Part shown: piece by piece, positions 23,501-35,500 of the stretch
How the letters are laid out: each line of letters starts with the position of its first letter
Numbering within the stretch: position 1 is the stretch's first letter
NCBI RefSeq assembly: GCF_029227915.1
Contig: NC_079881.1
Location: forward strand, 6,264,001-6,324,000
Length of the DNA: 60,000 nucleotides
Direction: 5' to 3'
Source: Hydractinia symbiolongicarpus
Lineage: Eukaryota > Cnidaria > Hydrozoa > Anthoathecata > Hydractiniidae
Program-made: the position numbers and the translations under genes
Notes under the pieces: generated by a model
What the model was told of the DNA's origin: nothing
Databases searched by the model: none
Seen by the model: only the letters and a program-made list of their open reading frames with translations

Positions 23501-26500
23501 TACCCTGATGGTTTAGCCTCTGTTTATCAGCCTCTGTAATTTCTTTTTCTCAGTTGACGCAAAAAATTTTATTTTTAGAAAATGTTTGGCAGTGTTTACA
23601 TATCTTGTTTGTAGGTTGTCCAATCCTTCACCTTAAAAATCAGAAATTAAAATAGTCTGTTTTTCGAAAAGATAGAAGTTATTGTAGGAGATGAAAGTTA
23701 TTCAAATTATAGCTCAAGAGGTTCTCCCTCGACCGTCATTTAAATTAATAAAGATAGGCCGTACCGTCTTTTAAATGAGATAAGCCGTATAAACTACTTC
23801 AAAACCAACCTTGAGGTCATTTCTGACAAGATCTCAGATGACTCGATAACAAGAAAGGCAGTGAAGACTCACTTAAGAATCTTATATATTTAATATGCAT
23901 ATTGACATGTCATGTCACTAATTGACAGGTCGTCACGCCTATCTATTACTTCTTTTATGCAATACATGTGCTCAAATTTTTTTGTAACTAAAAATACCTA
24001 CATAACAAAGGTTGTTTGTGTTTCCAAAATAAACAGTTAAAAAGTGGCTTCACAACCCTACTACCTGAATGCGCTGCAAACAACAATGGCCACACATGCA
24101 TTCTTAAAACAGACAAGCACAGCAGGGGCTCGTTAGACACGTACAAATATACTTATTGATAAGGCATGCGTAAATTGGCTTGTTTACATAGCTTAAAAGT
24201 AAACAGATAAAATAAAACAAACAAAAGTCGGAATTTTTAATCGCTTAATTATCGCTCATTATCAGTTATTTATACTCGCATGTCCTGGTGCGATGGACCC
24301 CACAGTTAAATAATGGAACAAAAGCCCTGGATATATGACATCAGTTGATGCGTTATCGTTCGATCTAACGCTTGTGGTTCAGATATAAAAGCGGGAAAAA
24401 CAGAGAGTTAAAAAGCCTAAACTAACACAATTAGATCACTAGGCCTTTCGCCCTCGTTCCCAGGGATAAAATACATTGCTTTTATTAAAGAATATATTTT
24501 TACAAAGGTTTTATTTCTCCCATGCATGCACTTGTTTTTTCCTAATACTGCAACAATATATAGTTTAAAATTGTAGAACTCATTTTTACTTTGATGTATA
24601 TATCTTGTGTTTTAGAGACAGTCCAGTTTCTTGTCTTCTACCCCTTTGCTTTAAAAACACAACATGAGTAGAGCTGGTTAATGATTTGGCGCCAAAACGA
24701 TTTTTCGTCAGGCACACGTGTCTATCTCTGTAGCCGTCACTACAAATTCAATAAGGTACCATTTTTTGAAAATAAATTTGTGTTTGATGAAATAAAGCAG
24801 GTGACAAAAATGTCTGCCGCTTTTCTTATTATCAGAATCAGATTTAGAATCGTGTACTTCTAAAAAAATTCTTTCGTGATAAAAGGCATGGAAAGATCAC
24901 GCTATCGCGATCTGCAGTAATCTTGCTAATTCTCCTTTCATTATTAAAATTCATTGAGTTTTATCTGTAATCAATATTTTTACACGACCTATCTAACTTT
25001 GATTTTGTAAACAACCTCTTCCCCAAGTCTCTTTAGTTCTCGCGCTGCACTTTCTGACTTTTCTACTTTGTTTATCTCACTAAACTGAAGAGAATTTGGA
25101 TATTTAAAGTCGCTAGGATACTCAGCAAATCCATTACTAGAAATAAAAGTTCTATACTTGTTGACTATTTTTTATCGGAATCAACTTTTGTAGCGTAGAG
25201 GAATTTTTGAGAATCGTGCAGAATTATTTTTGCTAGTTAAGCAAAGTATTCAAAAGTTGAAAATGATTATTTTATCTTGTTAGTAATAATAAATACGGCT
25301 ATCTACCTACATTTCAGTCTTATTGACTGTGTGTGTGAAAATCACGAAAAATGTTTGAAATGAGATTTACGTTTACCAGCGCCGATAACAACATGAACTG
25401 AATTTTTTAAGAAGAGAAATTAATTTTGTCAATGAAATAAACAACAATAATAATAGCTAGACGATTTGATAAATATATTCTTTTTCTAAAAAATTATTAG
25501 AATTCGCCTAAAATGGTCTATAATAGTCGTGGGGTCAAGTTGTCCCAGGACTATAATTAGTCTGGCCGAAACAGGATCAGAAATTATTTCGTGAACTGTT
25601 TACACAGATCATGTAAACAACTTTCATCTCACGTGGATTCGTCCAAAAAATACATAAAACGTTTTTATCGTTTTAGCTAGCTTTCCTTAACATGATTTCA
25701 GTAATTTTGAAAGACTTACTATGTTTATAATTTTGGTAAATTGTGTTACACTTGGTTTATATGACCCTTATGACGAAAAATGCTTCTCAAGTAAATGTCA
25801 AGTGCTGGAACATTTAGAGACTTCGATTTATGCATATTTTGTTTTGGAGATGTTAATCAAGATGTTAGCATTTGGAATATTTGGCGATAAAGGCTATTTA
25901 GCAGAAAGTTGGAATAAATTAGATCTTTTTATAGTTGCTGCAGGGTGAGTTGAACCTTTAGGTAAAATTTTTTTTTAGAGACCAGACAACTTTTTAGGAC
26001 AACTAGATTATGTACGCATGATCGAATTATATTTTTTTTGCCTTGATTACGTCTTGGTGGTGACCGGATTATAAACTCTGATATAATAGCTGGTCATTAG
26101 GCTGTGATTGGCATTTTCTCCAAACCTTTGTGAATTAATAATTCTCTGCAAGATATAGAACACTATTGTAAACTAGGCATGGCAAAAAAAATTTCTTAAC
26201 ATAATTTTTAGCATAAACTCCTCTTGTGAGTGTGTTTCAACATAATATACTTTAAAGAAATTAAATTTCATGGAACCTAAATTATTCATTTTGTGGGAAT
26301 TAAGTTTGGTGAAACGTTATTAAACTTACGAATCCCAAAATTTAGTAGTTGCCACAAAATTTCATTTCATTTAAGGACAACAACAACATTGCCACCAGGC
26401 TATTTGCTTGTCAGAAGTGATGACGAATGATATAAAAGCCGTAAGGCCTTGATTATTATGTTTGTTCTATAAGAAATATAAAAACATAAGAAGCCGGCCT

Positions 26501-29500
26501 GGCAGTTCGTTTTTTTAGTGCCAAATTTTTAGATGTCGTACATAGCTAAGTGCCAGATATTATAAAAAGTGTCATACATAACCCAGGTTGCCCACATTAT
26601 TTTGTTTTATAAGTGCCAAATAATATTTTTTAACTGTTGTACATAGGCTGGCCTGATGATGATGCCCTGGTTATGTATTTTCTGCCCTGCTTATAAACGG
26701 CGGGTCAGGCTGCCATATACATAACCCGGGCAGAACAGCTCTACATAATGAAGGGCACCAAAAGAAAACTTTTATGGAAAATATTATTATTAGTAGAGCT
26801 TAAGTGAAACTACTATTTTATAGCTCATGTTACTGGACAATTTTAATTTTAACCTATTCGGTCCGGGGTTTTTCGAACATAGTATGACCGGGGGTGGGGA
26901 ATCCGCCCCCCTCAATAATCTTCATAGGGTTGTTCAAATTTGAGTCCAACTTGGCACACTTATAGTATGTCATAAAAGGAACAAAATGGCAGCAATAAAT
27001 TTTTGCTTGCATCAGCACATTTTTTGTTACGTCATTAGAAGCTTCAGATTTGTTAAAAATGCCACTATCTGCTTAAAATTTAATTACTTTTGTTCTCGAA
27101 CGAATTTTTGCATTCTGTTTGAGGTTTCTGAAAGTTAAATAAAAGTTATTTAACATATTTTCCGTTTTTTACGTAGATCGCATAAAAAATTGCCCGAAAA
27201 TCCGTTTTTTTTTCTGATTTTTAGGTAAAATCCGACAAAATCGGGTTAATCATGTGTCCAAGTTATGGAAAATAATTCTTCTTAATAAAACCAAAGTTGT
27301 GCTGCAAATTTCAAGTTCTAAGGATAATCCTAACAGGAGTTATTAAATTTTCCCCATTATAAGGATTTCATAGAGATATTTAGGGCTGTCATTCAAAATG
27401 GTAACCACAGTAGTGAGACACAAAATGCAGTGACCAATAGATTTATTCACAGTTCACCAACGTCCGTGGTAAAAAGCAATAGCTATAATTAAATTGTTTT
27501 TCTTTTGATGTAGCAGGTTATATATATATCTATTCTCTATTTTTAACAACATTAACGCTCTCATACTAGAAAAATGAATTAGTGTTATTCCAATATGATC
27601 TTATCGTAATAAGCATTATTTGTTGTAATTATATATATTATATATTATGTATTTGATTGATTAATTATTAACATTAAAATTTAATTATAATAATAAATGT
27701 TTATCTAACTGATATTAAGACATAATAAATCCTTTTATTGATGTATGTCAACCATTGCCTGCATGATTTTATAGTTTTAGTAATGATTCACAAGAAAGCA
27801 AATGTGCTAAGCTAGGCAGAATAATAAGGACTAGTGAACCTGTAAATTTATTAACTACAACCTGCTCAGCCCTAAAATACTGATCCATGTGGCTGATAAT
27901 AATTATTTGATACTAGTTGAGTGACCTATGAAAAATTTAATTAATTCAGAAAATATATTTACTGGAGTAAAATTTGATGACATCAGCAATAATTATATAA
28001 ATATGCATAGAAATTTTTGTTTGATAAATTTGTTAGCACGTTTCTTTTAATGTGTACAGTTTGAAACACTGATCGGAAAATTTATGGGTCTTGTGGTCAC
28101 CATTTTGTGACATTGGAAATTAACCAAATAAATGCAAACAAATTTAGCTTTTGAACGATGATTGCAGTGACTTCAAGTAAAATTGACACTTTTAGGAAAA
28201 TAATTTAGACATACACAATGTGAAATTATGCCATGTTCTTTTTGAAATTTCAGAATCTTTTAATTGCAATATGGTTTTTTGTTTATTGTTAAGTTGTTGA
28301 ATTGTTGCAATTTAAAAGGATCCTTTTAAATTGCAACATAACACATATATATATAAATTGCATATAAAATAAAAATAAATGAAATCTGCAAAATATGGCT
28401 TAAATGAACTATATATATAATCCTATTTTTCATCTTCCATCATTGTATGTAACAGCAAAACGTTTATATAATTCTTAATACTTTTAGGACTTTTGAATTA
28501 GCTTATGGAGATGGTGAATTTCTTAGCTCAGTTCGAGCCGTTAGGGTTCTACGTCCTCTAAGAGCCATAAACAGAGTTCCAAGTAAGTTCTTTTAATATT
28601 TTTAGACATGCTTTATATGTGTCTACTGTAGTGATGTAAATAATGAACTTATAATTCTCACTTGTTTTTTAATAGGTATTCGTATCTTAGTTACTCTTTT
28701 ATTGGATACACTACCAATGCTTGGTAATGTTTTTATACTCTGTGTGCTCATCCTCATGGTTTTTTCAATCATTGGTGTTCAATTATGGCAAGGGGTTCTA
28801 CGGGGCAGATGTACCTTAGATTTGCCATACAATGCATCCACTTATGTCAAAAATAATAAGTGAGTTTTAATGATATTTATAATAGCTTATTATCATGAAT
28901 TGATTTACTTTGACCTTAATATTTATTCAAGACTTATAATTATTTAGCATTTATACTGAGTTTTGTCATAATAACTGACTTCTTTATTCAAAATAATAGT
29001 ATGAATTTTTGTATTTTTAGTTTAAATTTAAGCACATATTACGTAGAAGAGGGTGCAGATGAATGGAGTTTAATATGTTCAACCCCAGGCAATAATGGCC
29101 AAGTGAGCTGTGGATCACAATTTATACCTCCATATACTACAGATGATGGGCATGACTGTTCTCTAGATTTTAATACTTTTATAAATATTTCCTCAAATTT
29201 TACTTCACGCATACACTCCAATACAACTGGTTGTGTAAACTGGAATCAATATTATACTAAATGTATGCCACACAATTCAAATCCCCACTTTGGTGCCATT
29301 TCCTTTGATAATACTGGAATTGCATTTATTGCAATATTTCAGGTGTGTATTGCAGATTGAAAAAACTTTGTTCTTTGAGATAAAAGTTTGCTATTTTTCT
29401 ATGTTAACTGTGCATAATGAAACAAGATATAAAACCTTTTTGTTCATTTAATCATGGTATTAATTATGATGCTCTGTTGATCTGTCAGTAAATAAACAGT

Positions 29501-32500
29501 GATTGGACATTTTTTTAAATGCTGAAAAATTTTTTGGAATGCTATTTCGAATAATATATATAATTATACATAAATAAACATTTATTATGTTTCAGTCAAT
29601 AACACTTGAAGGTTGGGCAGATATAATGTATTATCTACAAGATGCATACAGTAATTGGGTCTGGGTATATTTTGTTACACTCATTGTGGTAAGAAATCTC
29701 ATTTATTTCTTTAAAAGTTTTCAGAAATATCACATTGCTTAGGCGGAAAAATATTGAAATAACTTGGTATTTTCAGGATATGTGTACTCAGCCATGATCA
29801 CTTTCCAAAATGTGTCAGACACACCATCAAAATTTTAAGTTTCAACTTGGGAAAATAATTTGGATTTTTTTTAAGAAAGAAATAATCGGCAAGAAGATAT
29901 AAGCGTTTTGGTTTTCCTCTGTTGCACAGGAAACAAACAAACAAAAAACCTATATGTGAGCTACAAATATAATTCTTTTTTGTTTTAACCCTATTCGGTC
30001 CAGGTGAAGGGGGGTTGGTGGTGGAATTCTGCCTTCCTGCTGGTTATAATACTTACTGGGTTTTTATATTTATTTGTTGAACGCTTGCATGCTACATTTT
30101 AGGTTCCATACCTCTCAGAGCCTTAGATATTGGCTATTACTCAAAACTACTTCTTAAAATCTCTATAAAACCCTTGTAATCAGGAAAATATAATAACTTT
30201 CCGTAGGTTTATCCTTAGAAATTGAAAATTGCAACAAAATTTTTTTTTGTAGAGAAGAATAATTCTGTAAATTTCAGTCATGGGATTAATCTGATTTCCC
30301 TATTTTTTTCAGTTTTTGCCCCGCAAATCAGGAAAAAATTGACTTTTACAGTGGTTTTGGAGTTTTTGCATGCGAACTATGTAAAAAACAGAAAATATGT
30401 CAGATAACTTTTACATGGCTCTCAGAAACTTTGAACAGAATGTAAAATTTTGCTCTAAAAGTAAAGCAGTTGAATTTTAAGCAGATAGAGGTATTTTTCA
30501 CAATTTAAAGCTTTGGATGATGTCATAAAAAAGTACTGATGTAAGCAAAAATTTGTTGCTGCTATTTTGTTCCTTTCATGATGTAGTGTGAGTGTGCTAA
30601 GATTGATGAAGTCAGAAAAACACCTAAAACAACAAATATTTTTTCCATTCTTTTTCTGCCTAGGTGGATTTTACCACAGGCTTATCAACTAGTGTTAAAT
30701 AAGATGCTTTAGAGCAAATTATGCCAGGACAAAAATATCAAGTGAATTTCAGTATATTTTTGGATTTTTTTTATTTAGCTTGGCTCATATTTTCTCACAA
30801 ATTTATGTCTTGTTGTGGTTGCAACTCAGTTCTCCGAAACCCGTCAAAGAGAGTCGGCACTTATGGAAATTGCGCGTAAAAAGGCAAGGTCCACCAGTAG
30901 TACAATATTTACACCAAGTGATGGAGAGAACAAGGGTTGTTATAATCAAATTTTGAGCATGCTACATCACTATATTATGCGGGCAAGTCGTAGAGTCAAG
31001 CGTAGAATGTTTGGTACTGATGAGAAAAGAATATCAAGAAAATCTAAAAGAAAAAGGGGAGATGGTGATGGTGGGTCTGTTCAAATCCATCATCACCATC
31101 ACCATCACATTCATCACCATCACTTACATCTTTGTCCTAATTCAAAAAATGTAGAAACTGCTGTGAATAATAATGATCAGACAACAGATCTGGTAGCGCC
31201 AGAGAGAAAGGCAATAATGCCAGCTGCTCCGGCTATTAGAATTGAGGATGTCTGTGACAAAGAGGTCTTGCAGCCTTTGCCGAACATACCAATAAGTACC
31301 ACGGCGTTAATAATTCCTGACACAACTGTTGTCATATGTCATTCTAGTTCATTACCAAATTCATTAAAAACAGAGAGTCCTTTGACAACTGTAGCATTAT
31401 TTCCTTCACTATCAAAGCTTCACATGTCATCACACGAGAGTGTACACCAACCAACTAACTTAAATCTAGGCGCTAGTCATTGTAGTGTGGGGGATGTAAA
31501 TTCTGGTGAGGCTGAACTAAGCAAAGAAGAACTTAACCGTTGTGAAAGAGCTGTGTGCTGCGAATCAGATGATTATAGTGATGAGGAAGAGGAGGAAATA
31601 CATGAGCCATCTTGTCAAAGAAGAAGAAACATTGTTAGAATCTATTGTGAAAAGAATTTTTTCAAAGTGTTTATCATGGCAGCTATATTTTTTAATACCG
31701 TTACGATGGCCATGGAGCATTACAAACAGGTAACATAAATGTTGATAAATCCTGGGTATAATGATAGGATTGTTATTTCCATGTAATGAGCATATCAATG
31801 CATTCTATTTGCAGTAATTTTTTGTTTGCATAAACCTTTTGTATATGGATGTTGTACTGTGATTCCAAACATTTATTTTTAGCCAGAAAAAATGACAATG
31901 GCATTAGATGTTTTCAACACAATTTTCACAACAATCTTCACCATAGAAATGTTCATGAAACTCACTGGTTATGGTTTTTATGGTTATATAAAAGATGCCT
32001 TTAATGTCTTTGATGGTGCTATTGTCATTATAAGGTAAATATGTGACTATGTGGTAAATGTGTGACTACATGGTATATATGTTACTATGTGGTAAATATG
32101 TGACTATGTGGTAAATATGTGATTATGTGGTAAATATGTGACTTTGTAGTAGCCTTTTAGGAAGATGGGTTTAACATGATTCACAACTGTGTAATGTGTT
32201 TTGCACATCAGCAAAGTGTGAGGGAAGGAGCTATACAGACATAGTATGTTAGCTGGCAATAGAATAATAAATCATAAGTCAAACTAATCTATTGAATGTA
32301 GTCAATAAGTGTTATTACTGTAAATTCTAACATGACTAAAGATTGACTTTGGAAGGAAGGGGTGAACTATTTGAGAGAAATTCTAAACCTTTTAAAGGTG
32401 GCAATGATAGTAATGGACGTTCAATTAACCAGGGTGGTGATAAAGGGGATGTTTGCATTGTATGTTAATAACTGATAATAATTTAGATAATTTGTTTAGT

Positions 32501-35500
32501 ATTGTTGAATTAGCTGGGAGTAATCAAGGTGGAGTATCGGTTCTACGTACATTCCGGCTGATGCGTATATTTAAATTGGTTCGATTTCTACCCACCTTAC
32601 AAAAGCAAATTCAAGTGATGCTGGAAACATTGGATAGCGTGATGACGTTTTTGGGCCTCCTCACTATATTTATCTTTACTTCATCAATCTTGGGTATGCA
32701 TTTGTTTGGAGGAAAAATTAAAGAAGTAGATGGAAATGAACCTGTTAGACATAATTTCGATAATCTGATGTGGTCATTAATAACAGTATTTCAAGTGAGT
32801 TTAGGTGTTAAGGCTTATATCGTTTTATGTTTAGAATATACATTGTGACGAAAGGGAAATGACAGAAGTGTTTCCCTTCTTAATATATGTCAATATTTAA
32901 ATTATTAGATTTCCTTTTTTTTGCATTATTTGATCTAGTTTTTCTAATTATGAAAACATAAATCCTGTTTCAGGAAATTAATAAATTATTTTTTAATTTT
33001 TAGCCAACTTAAGAAATCAATTAACTCCGCAATAGTTCTTCAACTTTTAAACTGAGCAAAATTTTTGTTCGACATGTGTAATTCGTCAACACTACTGTTA
33101 ATTCTCTATCTCTTAATATATATTTTTTTAATATAATGATTTAATTTTTCTCGATTTTTTCGATTTCTTCTTTGTCTTTCTTTCACATTTGTTTTGTCAC
33201 TAAATGTGTGAAAAAGTATCTTGTTTTCTCAAGGTTCTTACACAAGAAGACTGGAATCAAGTTTTGTATGATGCAATGCGATCGACAACAAAGTGGGCTT
33301 CAGTCTACTTCATACTGTTAATGATTATCGGGAATTATATCTTGTTTAATTTACTTGTTGCTATATTGGTTGAAGGATTCTCCACTGAAACAGTTAGTAA
33401 CGTCACATAAGTGTTAAATGTTATTGTCCAAATTTGGATTACTTTCTTCTCTGTGGTTTATTAATTTGTTTAGTATAATTATCTGTTTGTGTTTATGTCT
33501 GACCTTTTAGAACATTTTAAAATACATAAAAAAATAATAAAATGTTGTCTATATCTTATTCTTTACAAGCTGGCAATGTAGTGTGTTTCAGTTATCAAAT
33601 ATATGTATCAATCATCATCATTCATCATTCTCGGCTTAACGTCCGTTTTCCATGCTAGCATGGGTTGGACGGGGTATATTAATGACCCTCTTCCAATCTG
33701 ATCTAGACTGTGTTAGATCTAAACTCAACTTCCTCTGTATCAAATCTGTCCTTATAACCTCCTGCCAAGTCTTTCTCGGTCTGCCTCTGGGCTTTGCCCC
33801 AGGAACTATCAAGTCTCTACACTTACTTACCCAATTATCCTCCTCCATTCTTTCCAAGTGCCCCAGCCAATTCAATCTTCTTATCTGGATAACATCTTTA
33901 ATTCTACGGAGACTTAGCCTGCTTCTTAGCTCATCTGAACTCTTTCTGTCTCTTAGACTGGCGTTACACATCCATCTAACCATTCTCATATCATTCCTAT
34001 CTAAACGGTCAAGATCTTCCTGCTTTACTGCCCTTGTCTCACTACCGTACAACATAACACTTCTTACACAGGCCTCATACAACTTACCTTTTACCTCAAT
34101 TGACAGGACTCTGCTAGTCAACAAAGGAAGTAACTCTCTGAACTTTTTCCAAGCAGAACCTATCCTGCAAGTAACACTTCTTCCAACACTCCCTTCACTG
34201 CCCAACATATCACCTAAGTAACAGAAGTTCTCAACTATCTCTAACGAGCCACTGTTGTACATCATTAAAGCTGGAAATACTTCATTCTCTATAATCTCAC
34301 CTTTGCAACGCTTGCATACAAACTAAATGTCAGCTCTTAACCTTCCGCTAATACCACTGCACTTCTTATATACCCAATGCTTGCAAGTCTGACAAAAAAT
34401 TGAGTTACTACCAACCCCTCTCCTGCAAACTCCACAAGGCCACTTTCCACTACAAGGTCACACTTGGCCGCAATGCTACTAATCATGACTTTAGACTTTG
34501 CTGTGTTTACCTTCAGCCCTTTCTCTTCTAGTCCTTTCTTCCACTTCTCAAACTTTTCAAGTAATTCTTCCATCGACTCTGCTATGAGAACCAAATCATC
34601 TGCATACAATAACTCCCATGGACAACCTGTTCTGAACTCCATCGACAGCGCTTCTAAGACTAGAACAAACAACAAAGGACTAAGTACAGAACCCTGATGT
34701 ACACGAACATTTACACTAAATTCATCACTAAGTGAATCGTTAATCCTGACACGACTTCTAGCATTGCTGTACATAGACTGTACCATCGTAACTAGCCACT
34801 CATCCACACCTAATTTTCTCATAGCCCACCAAATAACTTTACGTGGCACTCTATCAAAAGCTTTCTCTAAATCTACAAAGGCAAAATAGAGATTCCTTCT
34901 CTTTCCTAAATACTTTTCCTGAAGCTGTCTGAGTAAAAATATTGCATCTGTAGTGCCACGCACTGGAACAAAACCAAATTGCATCTTATCTATATCAATC
35001 CTTTCTCTAAGTAACTTATCAATCACTCTTTCAATAACTTTCATTACTTGATCAACCAACTTCAAACCTCTATAGTTACCCCTTTCTAATGCATCACCCT
35101 TGCCCTTGAAACAATTCACTATTACACTCGACTGCCACTCACTCAGAATAGCACCATCCTTTATAATCTGGTTAGCAAGACTTGTAATAAGCTCAACTTC
35201 ATAATATAAAGATGCTTTTACCATCTCTGCAACAATACCTGATACTCCTGCAGCCTTGCCAATCTTCAACTTCCTAATAGCCTCCACTACCCATTCTGTC
35301 TTGATCTGCATAGCTGGCCCTTCTACAACATCATCATCAGACAAATTATCCTCATCCAATCAAACTCAGTGTTAAGCAACCTCTGATAATGATTTTTCCA
35401 AGCTACCCATTTCTCCTCCTCTGTGCTAGCCAAAACACCTTCATCATTACGTATACACTTCTCACCTACAACATCTTGGTTAGCCTTCTTCATTTGCTTT

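Larger units (their letters stand above)
20537..25701 (+). other. Cav3 intron 1 (5.2 kb)
   Basis: The longest intron of the gene. It has no internal gene. It contains three short tandem-repeat tracts (22091, 22721, 22939) and a CTCGTTCCCAGGG dispersed motif near 24453. Confidence 0.75.

Noticed and set aside
25721-25948. ATG-initiated 75-residue protein as the start of the channel
   Set aside because: The frame is open upstream through NFERLT to an acceptor at 25701 and the Met is inside IS1; exon 1 at 20199 supplies the N-terminus.
33652-34221. 189-residue plus-strand ORF in Cav3 intron 10
   Set aside because: It is the antisense shadow of the LINE C-terminal region.
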